Assembly (NCBI GenBank): GCA_905215965.1
Contig: CAJMSD010000002.1
Location: 280,861-344,860, forward strand
Reading direction: 5' to 3'
DNA: 64,000 bases
From: an uncultured bacterium
Lineage (GTDB): Bacteria > Bacillota > Clostridia > Oscillospirales > Ruminococcaceae
This document shows positions 51,489 to 61,211 of this stretch, piece after piece (positions within the stretch are counted from its first letter, which is position 1; each line of letters starts with the position of its first letter). The position numbers were made by a program, and so were the translations under genes. The notes beneath the pieces were generated by a model that saw nothing but the letters and a program-made list of their open reading frames with translations, ran no database searches and was not told the origin of the DNA.

Positions 51489-52688
51489 TTATTCGTTGAT
51501 CTTAGTAACAACGCCTGAACCTACTGTTCTGCCGCCCTCACGGATAGCGAAACGAAGTCCTTCTTCGATAGCGATAGGAGTGATAAGCTCAACGTCCATA
51601 GAAACGTTATCACCAGGCATACACATTTCCTTATCAGCAGGAAGTGTAACAACACCTGTTACGTCAGTTGTTCTGAAATAGAACTGAGGTCTGTAGTTGT
51701 TAAAGAAAGGAGTGTGACGTCCGCCCTCTTCCTTCTTAAGAACGTAAACCTGACCTGAGAACTTGGTGTGCGGGTGAATTGAGCCTGGCTTACAAAGAAC
51801 CTGACCTCTTTCAACCTGATCTCTTGTGATACCACGGAGAAGAGCGCCTACGTTATCGCCTGCCTCACAGAAGTCAAGAGTCTTTCTGAACATTTCAAGA
51901 CCTGTAACAACAGTTGTCTGCTTTTCGTCGGAAAGACCAACGATCTCAACAGACTCGTTAACGTTAAGACGTCCTCTTTCAACTCTACCTGTAACAACGG
52001 TACCACGGCCTGAAATAGTCATAGTATCCTCGATAGGCATAAGGAAAGGCTTAGCGTCGTCACGCTCAGGGCTTGGAATATAGTTATCAACAGCTTCCAT
52101 GAGCTCAAGGATAGGAGCATAAGCAGGATCGCTGAGGTCATCAGGAGCATTAAGAGCAGCAAGAGCTGAACCCTTGATGATAGGTGTGTCGTCGCCAGGG
52201 AAATCGTATGATGAGAGAAGATCTCTGATATCCATCTCTACGAGTTCGAGAAGCTCTTCGTCGTCAACCTGATCAGCCTTGTTCATGAATACAACGATTG
52301 CAGGAACGCCAACCTGACGAGCGAGAAGAATGTGCTCTCTTGTCTGAGCCATAGGACCGTCTGAAGAAGCAACAACGAGGATAGCGCCGTCCATCTGAGC
52401 AGCACCGGTGATCATGTTCTTTACGTAGTCAGCGTGTCCTGGGCAGTCAACGTGAGCATAGTGACGAGCGTCTGTCTCATACTCAACGTGAGCAGTATTG
52501 ATTGTGATACCACGCTCTCTCTCTTCAGGAGCCTTATCGATCATATCGTAAGCCTCATACTGAGCCTGACCCTTAAGAGCAAGAGTCTTTGTGATAGCAG
52601 CTGTAAGAGTAGTCTTACCATGGTCAACGTGTCCGATTGTACCAATGTTTACATGGGGTTTTGTTCTTTCAAATTTAGCCTTAGCCAT
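51489..52688 (-). CDS. tuf: Elongation factor Tu
   Basis: 399 residues. Carries aminoacyl-tRNA to the ribosome with GTP. The G1 motif is GHVDHGKTT, followed by DCPGHADYVKNM and NKADQVDDEEL; the C-terminus ends VGSGVVTKINE. The ATG at 52688 (MAKAKFERTKPHVN) follows AAGGAGG. It closes the str operon and also has its own promoter. Confidence 0.98.
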   Translation of the reverse strand: MAKAKFERTKPHVNIGTIGHVDHGKTTLTAAITKTLALKGQAQYEAYDMIDKAPEERERGITINTAHVEYETDARHYAHVDCPGHADYVKNMITGAAQMDGAILVVASSDGPMAQTREHILLARQVGVPAIVVFMNKADQVDDEELLELVEMDIRDLLSSYDFPGDDTPIIKGSALAALNAPDDLSDPAYAPILELMEAVDNYIPSPERDDAKPFLMPIEDTMTISGRGTVVTGRVERGRLNVNESVEIVGLSDEKQTTVVTGLEMFRKTLDFCEAGDNVGALLRGITRDQVERGQVLCKPGSIHPHTKFSGQVYVLKKEEGGRHTPFFNNYRPQFYFRTTDVTGVVTLPADKEMCMPGDNVSMDVELITPIAIEEGLRFAIREGGRTVGSGVVTKINE

Positions 52689-52733
52689 TGGAAAATTCCT
52701 CCTTATAATTAGCATTAAGAAATCTGTATATTC

Positions 52734-52792
52734 ATTATACCAGATTAATATTAATAATTCAAGTCTTTTCACGAAATTTATTCGTGAAAAGA
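52734..52792 (-). promoter_or_regulatory. tuf promoter with upstream hairpin
   Basis: Minus strand TTGAAT (52757-52762), 17-bp spacer, extended -10 TGGTATAAT (52734-52739). Just upstream a 12-bp perfect stem (52764-52775/52781-52792) without T tail may mark the fusA mRNA end or a processing site. Confidence 0.7.
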
Positions 52793-52811
52793 GATGAATT
52801 TATCTTATAGA

Positions 52812-54896
52812 TTAGCCGTTGTTCTTGCTTCTGTTAGACATAATTTTCTCAGCGATGCTCTTTGGAACCTCCTGATAGCTGTGCGGTTCCATAACATACT
52901 GACCACGGCCCTGCGTGTTTGAACGAAGGTCGCTTGTATATCCGAACATTTCAGAAAGCGGAACGAGAGCATCTACCTGAACGGAACCTGTTCTTGATTC
53001 CTGTCCCTGTATCTGTCCGCGGCGTGAGCTGAGATCGCCGATAACCGTACCGGTATAGTCGTCCGGAACTATTACAGCAACCTTCATGATCGGTTCCATA
53101 AGAACGGGGTTTGCCTTCTCCATAGCTTCCTTGAACGCCATTGAACCTGCGATCTGGAATGCCATTTCAGAGGAGTCGACCTCATGGTAAGAACCGTCGT
53201 AAAGCTCGACCTTAACGTCTACGACTTCGTAACCTGCGAGGATACCGGACTTCATAGCGCCCTGGATACCCTTATCGACAGCAGGGATATATTCCTTAGG
53301 AATAGAACCGCCGACGATAGCGTTTGTAAACTCGTAGCCTTTGCCCGACTCGTTAGGTGATACACGGATCTTAACGTGACCGTACTGACCCTTACCGCCT
53401 GACTGTCTTGCATACTTCTTATCAACGTCTGCGCTGCCCTTGATAGCTTCCTTATAAGCAACCTGAGGAGCACCTACGTTAGCCTCTACCTTAAACTCAC
53501 GAAGAAGTCTGTCAACAATGATATCAAGGTGAAGCTCACCCATACCGGCGATAATAGTCTGACCTGTTTCCTGATCTGTCCATGTTTTGAAAGTAGGATC
53601 CTCTTCTGCAAGCTTTGCAAGAGCGATACCCATCTTTTCCTGACCTGCCTTTGTTTTCGGCTCGATAGCGAGCTGGATAACAGGCTCAGGGAATTCCATG
53701 GATTCAAGAATGATCGGGTGCTTCTCATCGCAGAGAGTATCACCGGTAGTTGTATTTTTAAGACCAACAGCAGCAGCGATATCGCCGGCATAAACTGTTT
53801 CGAGGTCTTTTCTGTGGTTTGCGTGCATCTGAACAATACGTCCAAATCTTTCGCGGCTGTCCTTAGTAGCATTAAGAACCGTATCGCCCTGATTTACGAT
53901 ACCGGAATAAACTCTGAAGAAAGCAAGTTTTCCGACAAACGGGTCGGTAGCGATCTTAAATGCAAGTGCAGAGAACGGCTCGTCGTCTGAAGACGGTCTA
54001 TCCTCTTCTGCATCTGTATCCGGATTAACGCCCTTGATAGCGGGAACGTCCAGTGGAGAAGGCATATAGTCGATAATAGCGTCAAGGAGCTTCTGAACTC
54101 CCTTGTTCTTATAAGAAGTACCGCAGGTTACCGGTACCATTTCGTTAGCGATAGTAGCCTTTCTGATGCAGGTCTTGATCTCTTCCTGAGTCAGTGTTTC
54201 GCCGTCGAGGTACTTCATCATGAGTTCCTCGTCCTGCTCTGCAACGTGCTCTACCATTTCCTCATGGTACTGCTGAGCCTTTTCCTTCATATCCTCGGGG
54301 ATCTCCTCAACGCGGATATCCTTTCCGAGGTCATCATAATAGATGTAAGCCTTCATTTCAACGAGGTCGATGATGCCTTTGAAAGTATCCTCAGCGCCGA
54401 TAGGGAGCTGAATCGGAACGGCGTTACATTTAAGTCTGTCCTTCATCATGTCTACGACACGGTAGAAGTCGGCACCCATAATGTCCATCTTATTTACATA
54501 AGCCATTCTTGGTACCTTATAGTTATCAGCCTGTCTCCAAACGGTTTCAGACTGCGGCTCTACTCCTCCCTTAGCGCAGAGAACAGTTACGGAGCCGTCA
54601 AGTACACGAAGCGAACGCTCAACCTCAACAGTGAAGTCAACGTGTCCGGGAGTGTCGATGATATTAAGTCTGTGGCCTGCCCAGTAGCAAGTAGTAGCAG
54701 CGGAAGTAATTGTGATACCTCTTTCCTGCTCCTGCTCCATCCAGTCCATAGTAGCGGAACCTTCATGCGTTTCACCGATCTTATGGTTAACGCCGGTATA
54801 GAAAAGTATACGCTCTGTAGTGGTGGTCTTACCTGCATCAATGTGGGCCATTATGCCGATATTTCTTGTATTTTCAAGTGTACAATCTCTTGACAT
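52812..54896 (-). CDS. fusA: Elongation factor G
   Basis: 694 residues. Drives translocation on the ribosome. GTPase motifs are AHIDAGKTTTTER, DTPGHVDFTVEVERS and NKMDIMGAD, followed by the usual EF-G domains II-V (GELHLDIIVDRL near 470). Ribosome site AGGAGG. It lies 36 bp after rpsG in the str operon. Confidence 0.98.
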   Translation of the reverse strand: MSRDCTLENTRNIGIMAHIDAGKTTTTERILFYTGVNHKIGETHEGSATMDWMEQEQERGITITSAATTCYWAGHRLNIIDTPGHVDFTVEVERSLRVLDGSVTVLCAKGGVEPQSETVWRQADNYKVPRMAYVNKMDIMGADFYRVVDMMKDRLKCNAVPIQLPIGAEDTFKGIIDLVEMKAYIYYDDLGKDIRVEEIPEDMKEKAQQYHEEMVEHVAEQDEELMMKYLDGETLTQEEIKTCIRKATIANEMVPVTCGTSYKNKGVQKLLDAIIDYMPSPLDVPAIKGVNPDTDAEEDRPSSDDEPFSALAFKIATDPFVGKLAFFRVYSGIVNQGDTVLNATKDSRERFGRIVQMHANHRKDLETVYAGDIAAAVGLKNTTTGDTLCDEKHPIILESMEFPEPVIQLAIEPKTKAGQEKMGIALAKLAEEDPTFKTWTDQETGQTIIAGMGELHLDIIVDRLLREFKVEANVGAPQVAYKEAIKGSADVDKKYARQSGGKGQYGHVKIRVSPNESGKGYEFTNAIVGGSIPKEYIPAVDKGIQGAMKSGILAGYEVVDVKVELYDGSYHEVDSSEMAFQIAGSMAFKEAMEKANPVLMEPIMKVAVIVPDDYTGTVIGDLSSRRGQIQGQESRTGSVQVDALVPLSEMFGYTSDLRSNTQGRGQYVMEPHSYQEVPKSIAEKIMSNRSKNNG

Positions 54897-54932
54897 AATA
54901 ATCCTCCTTTGTTAATCAGAAGCCGAGGACGA

Positions 54933-55403
54933 TTACCAGCGATAGTGAGCAAACGCCTTGTTTGCTTCTGCCATCTTATGTGTATCGTCACGCTTCTTGC
55001 AAGCACCGCCGGTACCGTTAAGAGCGTCCAGGATTTCACCTGCAAGTCTTTCCTTCATAGTCTTTTCGTTTCTCTCTCTGGAATACTTAGTGATCCATCT
55101 GAGACCGAGTGTCTGACGTCTCTCAGGTCTAACCTCCATAGGAACCTGATAAGTTGCACCGCCGAGACGGCGAGCCTTTACCTCAAGCTCAGGCATAATA
55201 TTTTCCATTGCTTCCTGGAACACCTCGAGAGCGTCCTTGCCTGTCTTTTCGGCAACGATGTCGAATGCATCGTAAACAATTTTCTGAGCAACACCCTTCT
55301 TACCATCAAGCATTATATTGTTGATAAGGCGTGTTACGAGCTTTGAGTTGTATACAGGATCCTGTAATACATCACGCTTTGCGATATTACCTCTTCTTGG
55401 CAT
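54933..55403 (-). CDS. rpsG: 30S ribosomal protein S7
   Basis: 156 residues, full length. Starts MPRRGNIAKRDVLQDPVY; contains RLINNIMLDGKKGVAQ and GGATYQVPMEVRPERR. The ATG at 55403 follows GAAGGAGGG. Part of the str operon between rpsL and fusA. Confidence 0.97.
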   Translation of the reverse strand: MPRRGNIAKRDVLQDPVYNSKLVTRLINNIMLDGKKGVAQKIVYDAFDIVAEKTGKDALEVFQEAMENIMPELEVKARRLGGATYQVPMEVRPERRQTLGLRWITKYSRERNEKTMKERLAGEILDALNGTGGACKKRDDTHKMAEANKAFAHYRW

Positions 55404-55584
55404 TTCGCTTCCCTCCTTCACATAAATTCATGAATTCATAGGTACTCGTACCGAACGGATTACTGTCGCACGAGCGACTATTCTTCACCCGTTCAACCCG
55501 TCAAGACCAATGCAGAGGATCTATATATATAAATCTCCACATCAATCATGTGGCAGTAGTTATCCTATTGTTTAAAATTTCGGC
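55404..55584 (-). promoter_or_regulatory. Structured rpsL-rpsG spacer
   Basis: 181 bp with no ORF. On the minus strand it can form CCACATgattGATGTGG and TCGCTCGTGCGA hairpins. In E. coli the matching spacer binds S7 for feedback control; a similar role is possible here. Confidence 0.35.
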
Positions 55585-56001
55585 TTACTTAGCCTTTGGT
55601 TTCTTAGCGCCGTACTTAGAACGAGCCTGAAGTCTTCCGGCAACGCCCTGAGCGTCAAGAGTACCTCTGATGATATGGTAACGAACACCAGGGAGATCCT
55701 TAACACGTCCGCCTCTGATGAGAACGACGCTGTGCTCCTGAAGGTTATGACCGATACCCGGGATATAAGAAGTAACTTCATATCCGTTTGTAAGCTTAAC
55801 TCTGGCGATCTTTCTCATAGCTGAGTTAGGCTTTTTAGGTGTAGCAGTTCTTACAGCAGTGCAAACGCCTCTTTTCTGAGGTGAGCTGAGGTTGATCTGA
55901 ACCTTTTTCTTTGCATTGTAGCCCTTCTGAAGAGCCGGAGCTGTAGACTTAACCTCCAAGTCTTTTCTGCCCTTACGTACCAACTGGTTAAATGTAGGCA
56001 T
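55585..56001 (-). CDS. rpsL: 30S ribosomal protein S12
   Basis: 138 residues. Starts MPTFNQLVRKGRKDLE; shows TPKKPNSAMRKIARV and the GGRVKDLPGVRYH loop. Both streptomycin-related lysines appear unmutated. The ATG at 56001 follows AAGGAGG. First gene of the str operon. Confidence 0.97.
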   Translation of the reverse strand: MPTFNQLVRKGRKDLEVKSTAPALQKGYNAKKKVQINLSSPQKRGVCTAVRTATPKKPNSAMRKIARVKLTNGYEVTSYIPGIGHNLQEHSVVLIRGGRVKDLPGVRYHIIRGTLDAQGVAGRLQARSKYGAKKPKAK

Positions 56002-56057
56002 ATTCTTCCTCCTTTTCTCAAATATTGGCACACTGACATTATGCAGCATACTTAACT

Positions 56058-56086
56058 ATTATATACGCAAAAAAGCGGCTTGTCAA
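56058..56086 (-). promoter_or_regulatory. str operon promoter
   Basis: Minus strand TTGACA (56081-56086), 17-bp spacer, TATAAT (56058-56063). Confidence 0.85.
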
Positions 56087-56191
56087 GAGTTTTTCGGGAA
56101 TTTTCACAGATAATCCCTTTACTTTCGTGACATTAACCGCTTTTAAGCATATATTTTTTCTAAAATCCGTCAATTTGACAGCGATCCGCAA

Positions 56192-57964
56192 TTATTGAGA
56201 CGTTCTTTGCTCGATATATATTGTCAGATCAAGCTTTCCGCCTGTTGCAATATAAGCATAGTAGCTGAGAACTATAGACGCGTCGCTTGCATCTACCGCT
56301 CCGTCTTTGTTTACATCGGCTGCGACCCTCTGAGAATAAGTCAGAGTCAATGTACCGCCCGTTGCCGTTATCGCATATTCCGCGAGTATTTTCGAAGCGT
56401 CCGACGAATCTATTGCTCCGTCGTCATTAACGTCTCCGGGCTTATTTGCAATACGCACTGTAGTGGTTGTGACCGTTGTGGTTGTGGTAGTAGTGGTATT
56501 GGTATTGGTATTTGTTTTCGAAGTCGTTGTTGTAGTTGTAGTTGTGGTGGTCGTTGTAGTTGTAGTAGTGGTTGTTGTAGTCGTTGCCGCTTTATTTACT
56601 GTTACGTCGAAATATTCTTCATTAGGCCATACACCGTTATAAGTACACCTAACATAAATCCTGTATGTACCTGCTTTTGAATTATCAAATCGTGAAGTAT
56701 CAACTTTAAATACATCGGTATTGTCTAACGGAGATACATGAGAATAAATGTAATTATCATAATCAGCATACTCGCCATGCACATGAATAAACAATGACAC
56801 TGCAAGGCCGTTCAAATCAAGTTCTTCGCCAATATTATATACGGTCTTAGTTGGAATACTGTCAAGTTGAAATTGATAATAACTTGTAGCTGTTGTCGTT
56901 GTAGTTGAAATAGTAGTCGAAGTTGTTGTAGTTGTAGTCGTAGTCGTTGTCGTGGTAGTTGTTGTTGTAGTTGTTGTAGTTGTTGTCGTTGTTGAAGTCG
57001 TAGTTTCCGGAGCTTTAACCGTTACGTCAAAAGATACTTCATCCGGTCCGCCTAAATATGAAGTACTATGATACGCTATATTCCTGACATAAATCCTATA
57101 TGTACCCGCTTGCGAGTTATCAAACTGCGAAGTATCGATCTTAAATATATCGGGATAGTACGACGGAAATACATTATCACAAATATACTCATCATAACCT
57201 ACTTTTGACGAGCCCACCATATACCAACGTGTCAACGACACAGTAAGACCACTCAAATCAAGCTCCTCGCCGATGTTGTATTCAGTCTTAGTCGGCTTGC
57301 TGTTAAGTTTAACACTATAACACATATGCGTTTCCACCATAGATGTGGATGTAGTTGTAGTCGTAGTCGTAGTCGTGGTAGTAGTTGTTGTCGTTGTTGA
57401 AGTCGTAGTTCCCGATGTAACAGGCGAGCCTGAAACCTTTACCGTGCCCTGCCAGAACTGGCTGAGAACGATACTGTTTCCCGACGTATCCGCAGCTTTC
57501 CACGATTGGATATCCCAAGTTACGGGATACGAGCCGGTAGGACAGCTCTCGGGAATATGTATACTTACGTTAAAAAGAGGAACACGGTCGCCTGTTGACG
57601 AAGCGGAGCAGCTTCCCATGCTGAAAACGATGGAGTTTCCGCTGACCGTATAATCCACAGAGCCGTTAAAGCCGGAGCTTTTTTCGCCCATTCCGTTGAA
57701 CTCAAGAGGAGCCTTGGCATAGAGCCTTGCACCGCTGAAATTTTTGAATGTCGTATCAACTCCGAAGCCGTAAACTGTCATGTTCACGTCCTCGCCGGGA
57801 GCGCCGCTTACCTCGTCGAGCGCCCACTGCATATTGGACACAAGGCCTTTCGGGCTGCCGAAGTTATAATCGCTGTCGAACGATGCCGAGACTGCGCCCG
57901 TTGACATACACATTACAGCCATTACAATGCTTAGAAGAACCGATATAAATTTTTTATACTTCAT
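56192..57964 (-). CDS. Adaptor scaffoldin-like protein: cohesin, two Ig-like modules, dockerin
   Basis: 590 residues with a signal peptide. Residues about 45-180 match a ruminococcal cohesin (WALDEVSGAPGEDVNMTVYG, FSMGSCSASSTGDRVPLFNV). Then come a poly-Thr linker, an Ig-like Big_3-type module (about 215-320; SKPTKTEYNIGEELDLSGLTV), another poly-Thr linker, and a second, related module (about 360-455; IPTKTVYNIGEELDLNGLAV). A third poly-Thr linker leads to a dockerin (about 505-575; GDVNDDGAIDSSDAS, DVNKDGAVDASDAS). One cohesin plus one dockerin is the layout of ScaC-type adaptors, which change the docking specificity of a larger scaffold. The dockerin belongs to the SSDAS class of this window. 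The ATG at 57964 follows AAAGGTG; the longer frame upstream covers the promoter. Confidence 0.82.
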   Translation of the reverse strand: MKYKKFISVLLSIVMAVMCMSTGAVSASFDSDYNFGSPKGLVSNMQWALDEVSGAPGEDVNMTVYGFGVDTTFKNFSGARLYAKAPLEFNGMGEKSSGFNGSVDYTVSGNSIVFSMGSCSASSTGDRVPLFNVSIHIPESCPTGSYPVTWDIQSWKAADTSGNSIVLSQFWQGTVKVSGSPVTSGTTTSTTTTTTTTTTTTTTTTSTSMVETHMCYSVKLNSKPTKTEYNIGEELDLSGLTVSLTRWYMVGSSKVGYDEYICDNVFPSYYPDIFKIDTSQFDNSQAGTYRIYVRNIAYHSTSYLGGPDEVSFDVTVKAPETTTSTTTTTTTTTTTTTTTTTTTTTTTTSTTISTTTTTATSYYQFQLDSIPTKTVYNIGEELDLNGLAVSLFIHVHGEYADYDNYIYSHVSPLDNTDVFKVDTSRFDNSKAGTYRIYVRCTYNGVWPNEEYFDVTVNKAATTTTTTTTTTTTTTTTTTTTTSKTNTNTNTTTTTTTTVTTTTVRIANKPGDVNDDGAIDSSDASKILAEYAITATGGTLTLTYSQRVAADVNKDGAVDASDASIVLSYYAYIATGGKLDLTIYIEQRTSQ

Positions 57965-57996
57965 ACAAAGCACACCTTTCCGATAATAATAATTTA

Positions 57997-58025
57997 ATTT
58001 TACCACATATTTTTCCAATAAGCAA
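57997..58025 (-). promoter_or_regulatory. Candidate promoter of the scaffoldin-like gene
   Basis: Minus strand TTGCTT (58020-58025), 17-bp spacer, extended -10 TGGTAAAAT (57997-58002). Confidence 0.5.
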
Positions 58026-58082
58026 GAAAAAGCTGTCAAAATCAGCGATGTTGACAACTTTTTAAAAACTTATTTGTATATA

Positions 58083-59519
58083 TTATCTTCGTTTCATTGC
58101 AAAAAGCATGATAAGCGGATAAATTTCAAGTCTGCCGAAGAGCATATCGAAGCTAAGGACGATTTTCGAGAACGCCGAAAGGTCGTGAAGACTTCCCGAC
58201 GGACTGAATCTTCCTACTCCGAAGCCAATATTGTTCATACAGGTGATGACAGCCGAAGCCGATTCCTCTATCGAGAATTTATCAAGCGATATAAGCAGCA
58301 GCGATATCATCATAAGGAATACAAAAATGATCGAATATGAGGTAACTCCGCGCACAACGTCCTGCTCGACAGGCTTTCCGTTCATCTTGACCGTAACGAC
58401 AAGACGCGGATTGGCGATATATTTGATTTCCTTGATTCCCGATTTAAAGAGAATTATCCACCTTGAAATTTTCATACCGCCTCCGGTAGAACCGGCGCAG
58501 GCTCCGATAAACATAAGCAGCAGCAGCAGCGTCTGCGAGAACACAGGCCATTCTCCGGTATCGGTCGTTGAGAAGCCTGTGGAGGTTATCGTCGAAGCCA
58601 CCATAAAGAAGGCATGGCGCAGTGAAGTGCCAAGATTGCTCAGGCTTCCGCAAATATTGATAGTAATAAGAACGGTCGCCGAGATAATTACTCCCAGATA
58701 TACGCGAAGCTCCTCGTCCTTATAGACCTGAGAGAATTTTTTTATCAGCAGGTAATAATAAAGGTTGAAGTTTATACCGAAAAGTATAATAAACACAGCA
58801 ATTACCATTTCAATATAAAGACTGTTGTAATGCGCTATGCTGTCGCCGTAAATTGAGAAGCCTCCCGTACCAGCCGATGAACAGGCGTGAATTATCGCAT
58901 CGTAAAGGGGCATTCCTCCGCACAGCAGCATTATTATTTCAAGCACTGTAAGAGTAATATAGATACCGTAAAGTATTTTTGCTGAAAGGCTTGATTTTGA
59001 AACAAGACGGCCTACCTTGGGTCCTGCGCATTCCGCGCGCATCATGTGCATTGTTCTTGCATCGTTGCTCGATGTTACCGCAAGCACAAGGACAAGTATT
59101 CCCATACCGCCGAGCCAGTGGGTAAAGGCTCGCCAAAAAAGTATCGGCTTTGAAAGTGCCTCAACATCGTTAAGTATCGTTGCGCCCGTAGTGGTGAATC
59201 CAGATATAGTTTCAAACACAGCGTCCACATACGAATCGAATTCTCCCGAAAGCACGAACGGAAGAGCTCCCACAAGCGATACGGCTATCCATGCGGCGGC
59301 AACGCTTACGAATCCCTCAACGGAAAATATTGAAGTATTCTTCGGCTTTTTCAGAGTCATGGCAAAACCGAGCGCAAGCTGTATCAGCATTGGTACTCCG
59401 AAAGAAACAAATACGTGATAATTGCCGTAAATAAGTCCGACAATTATCGGAAGCAGCATGAAAAAGGCAACAGCTTTCATAATGCGTCCAACTATATAAA
59501 ATGTCATTCTATAATTCAT
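58083..59519 (-). CDS. trkH: TrkH family potassium uptake protein
   Basis: 478 residues with eight or more membrane segments and four pore loops: GFTTTGATIL, SAGTGGFSIYG, STITSTGFSTTD and MNNIGFGVGRFS. Takes up K+ with the TrkA subunit encoded 28 bp upstream on the same strand. Confidence 0.93.
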   Translation of the reverse strand: MNYRMTFYIVGRIMKAVAFFMLLPIIVGLIYGNYHVFVSFGVPMLIQLALGFAMTLKKPKNTSIFSVEGFVSVAAAWIAVSLVGALPFVLSGEFDSYVDAVFETISGFTTTGATILNDVEALSKPILFWRAFTHWLGGMGILVLVLAVTSSNDARTMHMMRAECAGPKVGRLVSKSSLSAKILYGIYITLTVLEIIMLLCGGMPLYDAIIHACSSAGTGGFSIYGDSIAHYNSLYIEMVIAVFIILFGINFNLYYYLLIKKFSQVYKDEELRVYLGVIISATVLITINICGSLSNLGTSLRHAFFMVASTITSTGFSTTDTGEWPVFSQTLLLLLMFIGACAGSTGGGMKISRWIILFKSGIKEIKYIANPRLVVTVKMNGKPVEQDVVRGVTSYSIIFVFLMMISLLLISLDKFSIEESASAVITCMNNIGFGVGRFSPSGSLHDLSAFSKIVLSFDMLFGRLEIYPLIMLFAMKRR

Positions 59520-59547
59520 TTCATTGTGATCCCCTTGAAATCAGAAT

Positions 59548-60909
59548 TTATTCAAAAATGTCCTTTATATCCTGAAGCTCTCTGCTCGCAGTTACAACAA
59601 CGACGCTGTCGCCGATTTGCAGAGAATCATCGCCGCGCGGAATAATAAGGCTGTTGCCTCTTACGATGCCTGCGATAAGAGCGTCGCTTCTGAGCTTCAG
59701 ATCCTTAAGCGGAACATTAACGTGGCCGCTTTCCTTTCTGATGACGAATTCAAGAGCTTCGAGGCGGTCGTTAACAAGCCTGTAAAGAGTAATAACTCCG
59801 CTTCCGTTTGAATTCTGCTTGGCGCGTATATACTGGAGTATCTGATTGACCGTAATTGCTACGGGAGATATTATGCTGTCAAGTCCGATAGAGCCCGAAA
59901 GCTGAACAAGGGACGATCTGTTGACCTTTGTTACTACCTTTTCAACTCCGTTTTTGGCAGCGAGCAGCGAAAGCAGGATATTCTCCTCGTCGATACCGGT
60001 AAGCGTAACGACCGCGTCCGCGTCAAAAACGTGTTCTTCTTCGAGAATATCATTATCCGTACCGTCGGCGCAGGAAACATCTACCTTGTTCAGGTTTTCG
60101 CTGAGGAAACGGCAGCGTTCGGGATTATTCTCAATAATTCTTGTTTTAATTCCGGCTTCAATAAGCTGCCTTGCAAGGTGATAAGCAATTCTGCCGCCGC
60201 CTATAAGAACGGCATTTTTTACACGTCTTTCGCGGTAATCCTCGCTGTAGGTCTTAAAAAATTTCACCATTTCACTGTGAGAAGCGGTAAGATGTATCTT
60301 ATCTCCGGCCTGAATTACAAAATCGCCGTTCGGAATGATCACGCTGTCTCCGCGCTGAACCGCACAGATAAGAATATCGAGCTTCAGCTTTTTGGACATT
60401 TCAAAAAGAGCCACATTCTCAAGAATAGAGCCCTCGTTTACCTTTATCTCCGCAAGATCTATACGCCCTCTTGCAAAGGATTCTATTTTGATGGCGGCAG
60501 GATATTTCAGCATTTTTGAAATTTCATTTGCCGCAGTATTGTCGGGATTTATCATAAGGCTGATGCCAAGCTCGTCACGCATAAAAACAAGCTGTTCTCT
60601 GAATTCGGGAGTACGCACTCTTGCAACGCAGTGACGCGCCTTCAATTTTCTTGCAATAAGGCACGAAAGTATATTCACCTCGTCCGAATCGGTTGTCGCG
60701 ATAAATATATTTGTTCTGTCAACATTTGCCTCTTTAAGAACGCTGGTTTGCAGACAGTTACCGACTATTCCCATAACATCGCAGTCGTTTGTAAGCTCAT
60801 TTATAACGACCTCGTCCATATCGATAACAGTTACATTATGCTCGGTAACGCTTAGCTGTTCGGCAAGAGATGTTCCTACCTTGCCGCAGCCGACAATTAT
60901 AATATCCAT
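59548..60909 (-). CDS. trkA: Trk potassium transport regulator TrkA
   Basis: 453 residues with two RCK units: MDIIIVGCGKVGTSLAEQL at the start and VLIGGGRIAYHLARQL near 228, each followed by a TrkA-C domain. Binds nucleotides and gates TrkH. Start ATG follows AGGAGG; the promoter lies at 60946-60974. Confidence 0.94.
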   Translation of the reverse strand: MDIIIVGCGKVGTSLAEQLSVTEHNVTVIDMDEVVINELTNDCDVMGIVGNCLQTSVLKEANVDRTNIFIATTDSDEVNILSCLIARKLKARHCVARVRTPEFREQLVFMRDELGISLMINPDNTAANEISKMLKYPAAIKIESFARGRIDLAEIKVNEGSILENVALFEMSKKLKLDILICAVQRGDSVIIPNGDFVIQAGDKIHLTASHSEMVKFFKTYSEDYRERRVKNAVLIGGGRIAYHLARQLIEAGIKTRIIENNPERCRFLSENLNKVDVSCADGTDNDILEEEHVFDADAVVTLTGIDEENILLSLLAAKNGVEKVVTKVNRSSLVQLSGSIGLDSIISPVAITVNQILQYIRAKQNSNGSGVITLYRLVNDRLEALEFVIRKESGHVNVPLKDLKLRSDALIAGIVRGNSLIIPRGDDSLQIGDSVVVVTASRELQDIKDIFE

Positions 60910-61211
60910 TATATCCTCCTGTATGAAGAAAAATCAAACACTTTCATTATATTCCTGTAAAAGCGTTTTGTCAATAGGCAATCGTCAGCTTTCACGGAAA
61001 TCAGTTTTTGCAGACATTGCTTATTCGCCCCTTTTCTCATTGTATGACAGAAAAAACGGACATATATCCTTAAAAGCCTGCCGAATCATGCTCAAAGAAT
61101 TTCAAATAATACTTGCACGAAAACTTTTGCGTACAATTTTACCAAAAAAGCTTTACACATCAAAAAAAATATGTTATAATTTACAAAAGAAAAAGTATAG
61201 GAGGTCTCCTT
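60910..61211. promoter_or_regulatory. Divergent promoters of trkA and the beta-CASP gene
   Basis: Minus strand TTGACA (60969-60974), 17-bp spacer, TATAAT (60946-60951) for trkA. Plus strand TTTACA (61152-61157), 17-bp spacer, TATAAT (61175-61180) for the metallohydrolase. No gene is seen in between. Confidence 0.75.

Noticed and set aside
56450..57420. Three low-complexity GTTGTAGT-type repeat tracts
   Set aside because: They are poly-Thr linker codons of the scaffoldin-like gene.
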